Below, piece after piece: positions 22,301 to 30,343 of a DNA stretch of 64,000 bases. The stretch is from Sipunculus nudus (Eukaryota > Annelida > Sipuncula > Golfingiida > Sipunculidae). The position numbers were made by a program, and so were the translations under genes. The notes under the pieces are model-generated. The model worked only from the letters and a program-made list of their open reading frames with translations. It was not told where the DNA came from and made no database searches. Numbering within the stretch: the stretch's first letter is position 1; every line of letters starts with the position of its first letter. The stretch lies in contig CM049306.1 in the NCBI GenBank assembly GCA_026874595.1, positions 26,465,519 through 26,529,518 on the forward strand, in the 5' to 3' direction.

Positions 22301-23314
22301 CACACGGGTCCGCTATAATCCCAATTGGTCCCCCATATTCATTAAAACTAGGAATTTCACTCACTCAAATGAAAGTAAAGGTACATTCAAGCGCTAAACA
22401 CATGACTACATGAATCTGCTTTCAATATTAAATATTTCAATATTTCCGACATTTGATAAGTGTACATGCACGTTTTCTATGTTTACAGATATTTTGGTGT
22501 TTTTACATTCATAATTTTCTTTCCATGAACACCAAGGCTTTAAATAATTCGGCTAATTTATTTACTGTTTAAAAAAGCCTTTTCAAAAGGAAGCCCCGCC
22601 ACCTAAAACCTATTCGGGGCACGGGGGAGGGGAAAATACACATAATTTTGGGATCCCCAATATGCATGAACGTTGAAACATGTACCTGTACAACCAGAAT
22701 ATCATGATAGTTATGTGGCCACGTGCATGCGTTTCTTATATATTCGCTGTCACGCTTAAGTAACACGGGTTCACCTGGTGAGCACAAGACTAATGAATAT
22801 TGAATACGAGTGGTCGGCATCTACACGGGGACAAAGGAATCGTCCTCTGTCATAATTGTATATAAGAATTATATTATATTGATCCTGATTTCCTCAAAGA
22901 ATTAACGGATCGTTTATATCATCTAAGCTTTGGTCACTACTGAGAGTTGCCCCTGAGGCAATTTCTGAAACTACCTGAAACCGAAAATATCTGAAAGTTC
23001 TATGGCTCTCGTCAATCTGACTTGATAGAAAATACAGAACATTTATTCATGGCAAAATCCTTAATTTAAACATCTCAATTATAAACGACTAAGTACTTGT
23101 TTAGCCTATTTCTGATTGGGCACTTTTACTCTACGGGTACCATCCGTGTTTTTTAAACCGTTTCCACAAGAGCCTTGTTTTTATCACATAAACAGTGCAT
23201 AATAACGTGTAGCCTGCATGTACCTACCTTGGCCTCCCCATCCGGGTAAATGTCGATGTACTCGCCTGGAGCTTCGTTGGTCCGTCTGAAATTAGTCAGC
23301 TCTGTTTCTCTCAT
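4787..23314 (-). CDS. SLC28A: Concentrative nucleoside transporter (SLC28/CNT family), 11 coding exons
   Basis: CNTs are plasma-membrane symporters that import nucleosides with Na+ or H+. Eleven coding exons join with consistent phases into a 619-residue protein; vertebrate members are about 650-690. Residues 30-157 hold the N-terminal region and first two membrane helices, 158-206 the next helix pair, and 207-553 the conserved core ([12 protein letters not shown], the GN..GLTESP hairpin, [33 protein letters not shown]). Residues 554-619 hold the C-terminal TYALCG segment. N-X-T sequons lie at 528 and 544. Canonical Gln of the QTESP motif is Leu324, the ribose-binding Glu position is Asp507, and Phe/Asn/Ser of the last hairpin are Tyr567, Ser569 and Ala572. 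Introns total about 17 kb and are loaded with transposons. Family assignment is firm; substrate is not. Confidence 0.92.
5159..5339 (-). CDS. SLC28A: SLC28 exon 10: last binding hairpin and C-terminal helices
   Basis: Bounded by a CAG acceptor and a GTAAGT donor, phase 0 to phase 1; encodes residues 554-614. It begins [13 protein letters not shown] and contains [11 protein letters not shown] and the LVLRALITG stretch typical of CNTs. The positions equivalent to bacterial CNT Phe366, Asn368 and Ser371 are Tyr567, Ser569 and Ala572. Confidence 0.92.
5340..6327 (-). other. SLC28A: SLC28 intron 10, no further feature
   Basis: AT-rich intron sequence between exons 10 and 9. I see no repeat structure or coding remnant worth naming. 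Confidence 0.6.
6328..6573 (-). CDS. SLC28A: SLC28 exon 9: LICSY helix and ribose-site segment
   Basis: Acceptor ...TTGACAG and donor GTAAGT; 82 codons, phase 0 to 0; residues 472-553. It opens with [16 protein letters not shown], and the [12 protein letters not shown] segment corresponds to the family's NEFVAY motif, with Asp507 where the ribose-contacting Glu normally sits. The loop that follows is long and carries two N-glycosylation sequons. Confidence 0.93.
6643..6737. repeat. (TA)n microsatellite
   Basis: A long TA tract with a few TG interruptions adjoins the left end of the pogo-like MITE. The frames of alternating Ile/Tyr over it are artefacts. Confidence 0.95.
6741..6922. mobile_element. 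Pogo/Tigger-like MITE in SLC28 intron 8
   Basis: A 182-bp element starts CAGTAAAACCTCGC and ends with the complement of CAGTACGTAAAACCTC. It lies between TA tracts, as expected for TA-targeting Tc1/mariner-pogo elements. The interior has GACCACC/GGTGGTC inverted segments and no coding capacity. The CAGTnnAACCTC terminus is characteristic of Tigger-type termini. Confidence 0.75.
6923..6976. repeat. (TA)n microsatellite
   Basis: About 27 TA units directly follow the right end of the MITE. TA-targeting insertion into a TA tract explains the arrangement. Confidence 0.95.
7037..8577. mobile_element. 1.54-kb inverted-repeat (hairpin) element in SLC28 intron 8
   Basis: Two arms of about 660 bp (7037-~7704 and ~7921-8577) are near-identical reverse complements, separated by about 215 bp of unrelated sequence. 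Both arms encode the same fortuitous 72-codon frame in opposite directions, which makes the symmetry easy to see. They differ mainly in homopolymer lengths (G22 at 7195-7216 against C12 near 8406) and a few substitutions. The termini read TATAACTCTGAAG and CTTCAGAGTTATA, and a TA tract follows on the right. No transposase is present. It would form a very long hairpin in the pre-mRNA. The class is unknown. Confidence 0.85.
8692..8875 (-). CDS. SLC28A: SLC28 exon 8
   Basis: Acceptor ...TTTTCAG, donor GTTGGT (weak but in the right phase); 1 + 183 nt, residues 410 (split) to 471. Encodes [16 protein letters not shown] and a helix with [10 protein letters not shown], both standard CNT segments, and ends LTFE, which joins LICSY of exon 9. 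Confidence 0.93.
8876..9567 (-). other. SLC28A: SLC28 intron 7, no further feature
   Basis: AT-rich intron sequence with no repeat or coding signal recognised. Confidence 0.6.
9568..9698 (-). CDS. SLC28A: SLC28 exon 7
   Basis: Acceptor ...CATTTCAG; donor GTTGTG is weak but is the one that keeps the frame (43 codons + 2 nt). Encodes [20 protein letters not shown] and KLIYPETE, the most conserved CNT stretch, residues 367-410. Confidence 0.92.
9871..10064. mobile_element. Small Tigger-like MITE in SLC28 intron 6
   Basis: The left end reads CACTTAAACCTG and the right end, reverse-complemented, CACTGTGGAACCTC; the interior repeats GTGCCCAC several times. The termini resemble pogo/Tigger MITEs. 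The ends are less symmetrical than in the 6.74 kb element and the TA target is seen only on the left. Confidence 0.5.
10712..10856. mobile_element. 145-bp hairpin MITE in SLC28 intron 6
   Basis: Left arm GTTATAACCCAATAAAATG is matched by GTTATAGCCCAATGAAATG on the other strand at the right end, with further pairing towards the centre (GGCAGGCTCGCC / GGCAGGCAAGCC region). It is almost a complete palindrome and has no coding capacity. Confidence 0.65.
10904..11029 (-). CDS. SLC28A: SLC28 exon 6: TESP hairpin
   Basis: Acceptor ...GTTACAG, donor GTGATA, 42 codons in phase 0; residues 325-366. Starts [20 protein letters not shown], the helical hairpin that contacts the nucleobase, and ends [11 protein letters not shown], which joins VPADHLL. 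The Thr and Glu of the QTESP motif are retained. Confidence 0.95.
11030..11549 (-). other. SLC28A: SLC28 intron 5 with (TA)n at 11360-11410
   Basis: Ordinary intron sequence. The only structure is a TA microsatellite of about 25 units. Confidence 0.7.
11550..11711 (-). CDS. SLC28A: SLC28 exon 5: substrate-site hairpin entry
   Basis: Acceptor ...TATTTCAG, donor GTAAGT, 54 codons in phase 0; residues 271-324. Encodes [17 protein letters not shown] and ends AGNIFLGL. The last codon is CTG (Leu) where CNTs normally have Gln before TESP. The donor is a perfect consensus, so the Leu is not caused by choosing the wrong splice site. Confidence 0.95.
11712..12293 (-). other. SLC28A: SLC28 intron 4, no further feature
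   Basis: AT-rich intron sequence without recognised repeats or coding signal. Confidence 0.6.
12294..12485 (-). CDS. SLC28A: SLC28 exon 4
   Basis: Acceptor ...GTTGTAG, donor GTAAAT, 64 codons in phase 0; residues 207-270. Encodes [20 protein letters not shown], then [16 protein letters not shown] and [10 protein letters not shown], in the order seen in all animal CNTs. Confidence 0.95.
12486..12904 (-). other. SLC28A: SLC28 intron 3
   Basis: Short intron with an A-run at about 12591-12607 and nothing else recognised. Confidence 0.6.
12905..13052 (-). CDS. SLC28A: SLC28 exon 3: membrane helices 3-4
   Basis: Acceptor ...GTTTCAG, donor GTGAGA; 1 + 147 nt. Encodes two hydrophobic segments ([15 protein letters not shown] and [12 protein letters not shown]) and ends SHNPAK, equivalent to the SKYP region before the WRPV motif. 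Completes Trp157 with exon 2. Confidence 0.92.
13053..14339 (-). other. SLC28A: SLC28 intron 2, 3' part, no further feature
   Basis: AT-rich intron sequence. No repeat, RNA gene or coding segment recognised before the tandem array at 14.34 kb. Confidence 0.6.
14340..14860. repeat. Three-unit ~150-165-bp tandem array with ERE-like palindromes
   Basis: Units share the string aggtcaccatgacctaattt followed by aggtttcc and, further on, gattctagg. The AGGTCAnnnTGACCT palindromes are at 14441-14455 and 14592-14606, with a one-base variant at 14756-14770. The family is the reverse complement of the array at 26.6-27.35 kb. It lies in SLC28 intron 2. Confidence 0.8.
14861..15217 (-). other. SLC28A: SLC28 intron 2, 5' part, no further feature
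   Basis: Ordinary intron sequence next to exon 2. Nothing recognised. Confidence 0.55.
15218..15600 (-). CDS. SLC28A: SLC28 exon 2: N-terminal region and helices 1-2
   Basis: Acceptor ...TTTGCAG, donor GTCAGT; 127 codons + 2 nt, residues 30-157. A polar N-terminal segment is followed by two hydrophobic helices ([20 protein letters not shown] and [18 protein letters not shown]). The N-terminus is poorly conserved in the family; assignment rests on position, phase and topology. Confidence 0.88.
15601..16734 (-). other. SLC28A: SLC28 intron 1, 3' part, no further feature
   Basis: AT-rich sequence. The open frames at 15831-16121 and 16352-16723 show no family resemblance and are probably chance. 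Confidence 0.5.
16735..17645. repeat. 50-bp minisatellite, about 18 units, with higher-order structure
   Basis: The unit contains gataggyatgacatgta and ttctaacgttaaag. Successive copies of aggcatgaca start at exactly 50-bp steps (16811, 16861, 16911, 16961, 17011), with a 47-48-bp variant near 17.11-17.16 kb. A block of four units is itself repeated at about 17,060 and 17,258, so there is a higher-order period near 198 bp. Confidence 0.9.
17646..18961 (-). other. SLC28A: SLC28 intron 1, middle part, no gene
   Basis: AT-rich; a G-run of about 16 is at 18941-18956. No coding or structural RNA signal recognised. Confidence 0.55.
18962..19262. repeat. Two-copy direct repeat, period about 166 bp
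   Basis: The segment starting tttagggcatgagtataca at 18968 recurs at 19134 and stays alignable for about 130 bp (acatttggcttca, actacatttgtgccattc, gacatgccg) with scattered differences and a short deletion. Confidence 0.8.
19341..19376. repeat. (TA)n microsatellite
   Basis: About 18 TA units in SLC28 intron 1. Confidence 0.95.
20300..20615. mobile_element. Short degenerate copy of the 20.69-21.75 kb element
   Basis: It begins like the element downstream (caccgcaaagcggagcatc) and ends tgttatgaggggataataac after a run of gacaga/ggaagg units, but holds only one internal unit. Two related elements therefore sit end to end. Confidence 0.55.
20690..21748. mobile_element. Tandem-repeat-cored element with DR1 motif in each unit
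   Basis: An array of about six units of 140-150 bp (about 20.82-21.66 kb) is flanked on the right by a (GGAC)n-like tract, a hairpin CGCAACTTCGTTGCG and the end AGGGGATAATAA. Each unit has TGACCTTTGAC(C/T)C followed by GTGACCTCAAAATC. The layout (GACG-rich tract, minisatellite core, terminal hairpin) recurs in several elements here and resembles non-autonomous Helitron-like or Pearl-type elements of molluscs; that class is an inference. Confidence 0.6.
21749..23227 (-). other. SLC28A: SLC28 intron 1, 5' part, no further feature
   Basis: Ordinary sequence up to the first coding exon. No repeat or coding segment recognised. Confidence 0.5.
23228..23314 (-). CDS. SLC28A: SLC28 exon 1 (start codon)
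   Basis: 29 codons from ATG to a GTAGGT donor, phase 0. Encodes a short acidic N-terminus beginning [12 protein letters not shown] and ending YPDGEAK. An acceptor-like ...TTATCACCAG at about 23323 would make this the second exon, with an untranslated exon nearer the promoter cluster at 24.35 kb. The start is chosen because it is the first ATG after that acceptor and keeps phase with exon 2. Confidence 0.75.
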
Positions 23315-23949
23315 CGTGGTGTCTGGTGATAAAGCACATTACAGAACGTTACTAAACAGCCTCTAAAGAGTATCCATGTCTGAACTGTCTTACGGAACAC
23401 ATATCCGTATTTATATTTAATACCCAAGTTGATTCTTTTGCTCCGCTGGGTGCTAATGATATGCAACAATGGAGATTAGTGGCACTTCAGGATGAAATAA
23501 GGTAACATGCTAAAACAAGCTCAAACACCAGAGATGTGAATGACTAGGTTCTTTTAACTGTCAAACCAACTGGCTGAAACTCGTGCATACGTACACTCCA
23601 AAAGATAAATAAGTCATGAATTAATATAAACAAATCAAGGACAACATACACTAACATTTCTCTGGAGGGGCGCTCCACACATAAAAGCATTGATGATAAT
23701 AAAAGTCCGATAATAAACACAGAAACAACCACCGAGTCCGTTAACCATAGTAATCCCTTGTTGTACACTTCTCCTGATCACATGACACACATGACATCGG
23801 AATGTTGCCTGGCTCACCGTTTGCACGCAATCCGTTCACATTACAATCAGTCCACTTTTAATACACAGAGCTCCGACCACCAAAAGTCCCTCGTTGGAGT
23901 ACTGGTATATCTCTCAAGACACAGTTCACGCAGTACTCACTAATTAGAG

Positions 23950-24715
23950 CACTATCTTGACTTAGAGTAATTGTCTTTCACAGCTGATGTATCCTGATAT
24001 CCAGCTCTAGGTGACTGAATATGCTTCCACACAGCGATACCCAGTACCTCCACAGTTACGCGTTTAAATCATGTCCTCGGTCTGTTCCTGGAAGCGCTCA
24101 CAACAGGTCTAAATCGCCCAATTTACCAGTCCGTCGGCAAAAATTCGATACTTGCTCTGAAGTCCCTTACAGAGAATTCACCGTTGCCCTCCTCAGACAC
24201 CGACAATAAACGCTTATAGACATCATCTTTTAGCTGTCTAAACACTGATGCACCCAGACCTGCCCCTGGGGTGCAGATATCGCCAGGCTACACGAACTAG
24301 CGCACTGATTGGTCACATGTCGTGGATTTCCTCTTAATTAAGTCTTATATTTGCTTCCTGACGTCACAAGTCCTCACCATTCTCTGGCCAATCACCACTT
24401 CCTATTATGCCGAATACACATTACTAAATGAATCTTAATATGAACACGACTCCAGAGACAAAACCATGAGAAAACCAAAATAAACAGGTGACCATTCTTT
24501 GAAGTCGTCAACAAACAATCGTTACTATAGAACCTGGCAAATACAGACGGCTCACATGGAATTAATCTGCAGTGAAATTAACACCGAACGAGACGCTTGT
24601 GCTCTCCAAACAAAACTCTTACGCTTATATCTAAACATGATACTCCATATAAATGTACAGTTAATTATCAAAACAATCATCTGGTTATACTTCCTTCTAG
24701 AACATGCAATACAAT
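23950..24715 (-). repeat. SLC28 upstream region, copy of the 1.5-2.45 kb block
   Basis: Right-hand member of the duplicated promoter block described at 1.5-2.45 kb. It holds the promoter cluster and probably the 5' untranslated exon of the transporter. Confidence 0.6.
24345..24392 (-). promoter_or_regulatory. Predicted SLC28 core promoter: TATA-like / CRE / inverted CCAAT
   Basis: On the minus strand: ATTGGC at 24387-24392, perfect CRE TGACGTCA at 24359-24366, and an ATATAA box at 24345-24350, the same order and nearly the same spacing as at 2.02-2.07 kb. Start of transcription would be near 24,315, 1.0 kb before the start codon. A CRE suggests cAMP/CREB-type control; this is inferred from sequence only. 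Confidence 0.55.
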
Positions 24716-24770
24716 AACTAATTTACAGTCTGTTATCAATGGATAATATTTATAAATGTGTTGATACAAA

Positions 24771-24999
24771 CAAGGCTTTAAGCAAAAAAAGGTATGGTTC
24801 TCTTGGCACTTTTTTCAGAAATCAGTGCGGGTGGGCGATTTTTTTCATACCTTTAAATGTTGTATAGTCAAGGAAAAGCATGATAATAATGATATGCTGA
24901 ACAGGTAAAATCACTATATAACAAAGGAAATCTGATCAAAATTGTATTTTTTTAACCTCTTGAAAGATGAAAATCAAAATCAAAATATTTTGGCCGTAC
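24771..24999. mobile_element. Copy of the GGTATGGTT element, without internal insertion
   Basis: It aligns with the two halves of the element at 39,067-40,519 once the insert in that copy is removed (shared strings include aaaaaaggtatggtt, gggcg followed by a T-run, gaaaatc and cttgaaagatgaaaatc). It shows what the uninterrupted sequence looks like. Its right terminal repeat is missing. Confidence 0.6.
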
Positions 25000-25004
25000 A
25001 CCTC

Positions 25005-25860
25005 ATTTTTCTCTGGACCTTAAAAAGCATTTGACGCTGTGAATCAAACAATTATACTTGACCAACGGTTAAGCTATGGAATACGAGGTCATGCACATAA
25101 GTGGTTCTGCAATTACTTAGCCAATAAAAAAGAGTATAGTTGTAAATGTGAAATGACTGAGATGGTAGATGTGACTTGTGGTGTACCACAGGTGTATGTC
25201 ATGGGCCCCTTTCTATTTATAACATATATTTATGACTTACTATCTCATGTATGGTAGCTCTGTATACTGATGATACATATGAATCAACATTTTACTATGA
25301 CTGTGACAACATGATTGAAATGCTAAGTGTATCAAATAATGAACTATCTTAGTCAATTTCAGTGGTGTGCGAGCAACAAACTCACTTTAAATGTAGTAGA
25401 CTAAATCCATGGTAATTGGTACCAAGAAGAAACTACAGGCTTTCGAAAAAATATTAATATTTTGATATACGGAAAAGAAGTTGAAAGAGTACAGAAATTT
25501 AAGTATCTCGGAGAGATACTAGATCCATACTTAAACTCTACAGATCATAAATATGATATGTCAAAAAGTGTCAAAGAAACTAGGAGTTATAAACAGTTGT
25601 AAGCCTTATCTTGATAAGAAAACACTATGCATACTGTATCATAGTATTATAATACCTCATTTTGATTACTGTGTTACATTATTTAATACTTGCAGTCAGG
25701 GTCTTAAAGACAGTATACAGAGGCTACGGAATAGAGGATTAAGATGCGAACACCGTCACAGCAATTACATAATATGGCTAATGTACTCGGGCTTCAGAAG
25801 CGTAAAGATTTTTGCATTGCATGTTTAATGTTAAAAAAAGATAATGGAGTAGTTGCAGAA
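25005..25860 (+). pseudogene. Non-LTR retrotransposon reverse transcriptase fragment
   Basis: Frameshifted and stop-riddled remains of a LINE RT. In order: a degenerate D..KAFDAVN-like start near 25,020, YGIRGHAHKWFCNYLANKKE, the CGVPQ motif with GPFLFITYIYDL (25,181-25,245), YTDDT in place of FADDT near 25,265, then KYLGE..LD and the LYHSIIIPHFDYC segment (25,643-25,683) typical of the connection region. The motif style fits the Jockey/CR1/Rex group. 5' and 3' ends are missing. Not functional. Confidence 0.8.
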
Positions 25861-25929
25861 TATATGTGTTCAATGTTTACAAATAATAGTTAATTACATT
25901 ATACAGATACAAGGAGCTCTTATATTTTT

Positions 25930-27395
25930 CAGCTCAGCTGACTGTAAGTCATCTGAACTTTAGCCATCACTCTTTGTCCGTCGTCCATCATGCCGGCCGA
26001 CCGTTTACAGTGCAAAAATCGTGACCGTTAAGCCCAGCGCATGCACACGGTTCGAAATTTGGATACGATACGATTTTGTATTTTTCCTATCGCAAAGTCG
26101 TATCGTAAATAGTCAAGATCCGTGTCGTATTTCTACGTACATTATACGAATGTCGTGCAAAAGGGCACGGGTTAATTACTTCAAATACTGATCAGCAACA
26201 TGGCTGCCAATGAAACTATACATCTCAGAAATTTGGCTTTATGCGCTTCATAGCCTGATTTTTTGGTGGCGATGAAGAGAATCTACCGGACGGAAGAGGA
26301 GGAGATTATTGGTATGGCTTTGACTCATGCGGCGGAATTACGATTGCCAGTTACGATACGAAAACATGCTCGAAAAAATACGATACGATACGAAGCCAAG
26401 ATCGTAGGACGTCGTATCGGATCTCAACATACACGTTGCGCCAAGAAGCAAGGATTTCGTGTCGTATCCTGCTTCCTATCCCATCGTATCAAATTTCGAA
26501 ACGTGTACACGTATGCTGAGCTTTAGACCAAGAACTCCTAACTGTTTATCCAGGGAGGTTCTTGCTAGGCAAATTTACTTAGAAGCCTGATATTCAGTCA
26601 TGGAAACCTGTATTCTGCAACCTACGGGCCGAAAACATGATTTTTGGCACCCAGACAGTCAGACAGGGCACAAATTGCATCCATTAGGCCTAGAATCTTC
26701 TAAGGTATTATCCAGAGAAGTCCTTTACACGTCCTTGGAAACTTAAAAGTAGGTCACTGTGACTAATATTCTGTGACCTATAGGAAAAATATGTCATATG
26801 AGCACCCTGAATGTCAGATGGACACAAATCATGTCTGTTAGGCCTAGAATCTTCTAATGCATTATCCTGAGAGGTTTTACGCAAACCTCCTTCGAAACCT
26901 GAAATTAGGTCATTGTGACCTATATTTTGTGATCTACAGCCCAGAAACTTGATTTTAAGAACCCATACAGTAGACGGGCACAAATTTTATCAATTAGGCA
27001 GAGAATCTTCTAACGTATGATTCTGGTAGGTGCTGTGCAAATGTCCTTGGAAACATGAAATTAAGTCACTGTGACCTATATTCTGCGACCTATAGGAATA
27101 AGATGTCATATGAGCTCAAAGACAGACAGACGGGGTACAAACTGTATCCTAGAATCCTGTGGCCTGGAATCTTCTAATGTAAATTTCAGGGAGGTACTAG
27201 GCAAATGTCCTGTGGAACCTGAAATAAGGTCATAGTGACCTATATTCTGAGACTTATAGGTAAAAGATGAATGTCATATGGGGCACAATGTTGGTGACCC
27301 ACTAGGCTATATCCCTTGAATCCTGAAATTAGGTTACTTAGTTCTTATAATACATGTCAGATTCAGCTTAGCGTCATGGCCCATGGGCCACTTGT
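25930..27395. mobile_element. Tandem-repeat-cored element (ERE-bearing units), split by a MITE
   Basis: It starts near tttttcagctcagctgactg, carries gtccgtcgtcc, then about five units of roughly 157 bp with gtgacctatattctg and cctagaatcttcta, and ends with a perfect hairpin TGGCCCATGGGCCA followed by CTTGTT. AGGTCA/TGACCT palindromes with 3-bp spacers are at 26907-26921 and 27227-27241, with one-base variants at 26751-26765 and 27063-27077. The units are the inverse of the 14.4 kb array. The left part is interrupted by the element at 26,035-26,518. Confidence 0.6.
26035..26518. mobile_element. 484-bp MITE rich in gatacga repeats
   Basis: Left terminus CAGCGCATGCACACGG.TTCGAAATTT is matched in reverse complement by CAGCATACGTGTACACG..TTCGAAATTT at the right end. 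The subterminal regions are full of cgatacgata and its complement. No clear target duplication. The 87-codon frame inside is not recognisable as a transposase. Confidence 0.6.
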
Positions 27396-29240
27396 TATAT
27401 TATAAGATGCCCCTTAAAAATCGGTAAAAAATAAAATCATTAAGCTCTAGAGGAGAGGGAAAATGAAACCGTCTCAGTCAACGTATTAAAGGAGCGAAAC
27501 AGTTGGAGCAATTTAAAGTATTTTACAGCGGAAATTAATTTTTTAAATGCTGGATTGATGTTTCAATGTTTTATGTCATGTACCAAATGTGTGTCGGTGT
27601 TAAAAGCCATCACTGCACTTTCACTACATCTTAATTCTAGTCTGCATATAAATGTTTTTTACACGTGTAATTAAATAAGTGACATTTCTATGTACTCAAG
27701 ACTGCATGGGAGAGCAGCGACTATGATTTATTCATGTCACGGAATGTACTTACCCTGAATAAACAGTATCTTATCTTATCGTATCGTATTTTACAGTTAC
27801 ATCACGACAACGAGTCGAAAAAAAAAGTTTTTTTTTTCTTCTCTTTTCTTTCTTTGGCAAAAAGTTTCGGCCGGACATTGTGAACTCGGACGAGCCTCGT
27901 CAGTATTTTTACTGCTTGTTTGGGTGCTCATCGATTTCTAACGCGGAGTTGAAGAGCAACGGGGACTCACTGGAAGTTTGGCGAGTTTTATGCACGGTAG
28001 CAGATCGGAGAGAGGTCGCCAGATCCCACGAATATAATTAGCACTGGCGGACTCTTCCCTGAACCGCCGTTTAAGCATATCTTATCTTAAATCAATTTGG
28101 TTTTTCTTATTTTGATATACTGTATTACCCAAAATGTACCGTTATCCGCTCTAAAATGCCTTAAACATAACATCTCAAACATCTCGTCGCGATCCCGTTA
28201 CACTGGGACTTATAAAAAAAAGGGGCCTCCTTTAACGAGAGGTCATGGCAAGACTTGAATATGGATATTCAGATATTATAAACATTAGGTCAAATAATGA
28301 GGCTGTATACAGGAGCACGTGGATACACATATTTAAAATAAACATATTTATAAAAGGTAATTTTTAGTTATCTATATCTAACTATCTATATTTTAAATTT
28401 AATTTTCGAATAGACCATTAACTAGAAAATACCATGAGAAATATTCTAAAAGCATTTTCAGCTAGCCAATCGCGGTCTGTGAGCCTTCCTGTAGCCTATG
28501 TCAGCGTGTGAATTAATCTGACATGCAGGGAGGGTGTATCTCCATGGCATTATCACCATTTTAATAGGATTAAATACCGCTACATTCGATAAACACTTTC
28601 AATTATCAGGACTGAAATGCCACTGTGCACACGAGTTCCTCCACACAAGTGATACACGGTCAGTAGGCCTCCAGGTCATCTAGTCCAAGTTTGGGAACAG
28701 CAAGCTCGGACTTGTAGTAACTTAAGGAAAGCTTCAGTGGCGAAAAATAAAGAGTTCTCCCAATTAAATTTCCTACCTTATTACGGGAGCAAATATATCC
28801 TTGAAATGTATGCCACAAATATTCAAGTTAAACTCAATTGGACACTGACTAAGAAATGAGACCTTGACCGCTAGTATTGTACTACCGTATTTGGGACTAC
28901 TATACCGTGTCGGTCAAAGAATTCTTTTGTTGTAACTTAACAGGCCGAGAAAAATAGGTTAATGCGCTTAAATTTAGCCTAAAAGTCCATGTGTGCGCTG
29001 GACCTTGTACAATGAAATCATTCTGAATGTTATGAAGGTTCACATGGGCGAATATAGAGGGGGCTCAGTGGTTTCCTCTTTTTGATCTTAAAATTTTGGG
29101 AAAAAGAATAAATATTTGTTATAAACAAGGCCTACAGGCCTAATGCGAACCTGTGCATTGGGAAATACACCTGGTATAATATTCAATGCTGGACCATTAC
29201 TTCTCATGTATTTGGACGATGCAAGTACTAAATATTTTGA
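27396..29240. other. No gene recognised
   Basis: AT-rich; TCTTATCGTATCGTATTTTAC and a poly-A/poly-T stretch near 27.8 kb are the only notable strings. No coding segment with family resemblance on either strand. Confidence 0.5.
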
Positions 29241-30340
29241 ATAAGAAACAATTACACAAACATCACTGCTGAAGTTCTGGCATGGGTGCACACAACACAA
29301 AAATTATTGTAGCTGGCACCATCAGTCTTGTATACAACAAAGCTATCAGAGATATATACATATGCCCAATTTGACTGATATATCAAACCTCTCCTGAAAA
29401 AAAGCAGGGACACACACTGTGCAAAAATTATTGTAGGTGGCACCACCAGTCTTGTACACGACAAAGCTATTCGATATGTATTTATATATATATCCCAATT
29501 TCAGGCTGATATATCAAATTCCTCTGTAAAAATAAGCAGGCACATTCACTCTGCAAAAGTCATTGTAGGTGGTGACACCTGTCTTGTGAACGAGAAAGCC
29601 ATCAAAGACACATAGACAGGTCAAAATATCAGGCCAATAAATCAAACTTACCTTGAGTCTGATGCATGGGTCGACCAGGCTAAGGTGAGAAAGGCAGTTG
29701 CCCCGAGTGAACTGTGACAAATTTGCTGGCTAAGGCTACTGCACTGAGTGAACTCATGACCTGCACCTGGCTAGACTGAGTGAACTCTTGACCTGTACCT
29801 GGCTGCACTGAGTGAACTCTTGACCTGTTGCATAATCTGACACAGTTAGCAGTCTGCCAAAGCTATAAATAGATCCAGGCTGAATTTTGGTGCCAAATCT
29901 GATGCAGTGGGCAGTCTGTCAACGCTATAAATAGAATGCAGCTACTGCACTGAGTGTGCTCCTGACCCATACCTGGCTGCACTGAGTAACAATTGAACTG
30001 TTGCCTAATCTGATACAGTTGGAAGTCTGCCAAAGCTATAATTAGATCCAGACTGACCTATAGCCTGTTTCCATATCTGAAATAGTAGCCACACCTTTGC
30101 ATAAGCTCATGCAGGGGCCCTGCCCTGAGAGGCATGACACCCATGAGGTGATCATATGCCTTGTGCTTGGCTGCACTGATTGAACTCTTGACCTATATCT
30201 GACTGCACTGAATGAACTCTTGATCTGTTGCCAAATCTGAGGCAGTTGGCAGTTCCTCGACCGATATAAACATACAGACACAATATTGGCCTGTTGGTAA
30301 ATCTGTTTACACATACTGAAAAACTTTGGCTAAAATGCTT
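29241..30340. repeat. Two short tandem arrays (about 125 bp x3, then tgcactgagtgaactc units)
   Basis: From about 29.29 to 29.62 kb three units of about 125 bp share attattgtaggtggcacca and cagtcttgt. From 29.72 to 30.28 kb a second, less regular array repeats ctgcactgagtgaactcttg and ctgatacagttggcagtctg. Both have the character of the other minisatellite-cored elements here. Confidence 0.65.
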
Positions 30341-30343
30341 TTT

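Noticed and set aside
24771-24999. Part of the adjacent LINE fragment
   Set aside because: It aligns with the non-coding outer parts of the 39.07-40.52 kb element instead.
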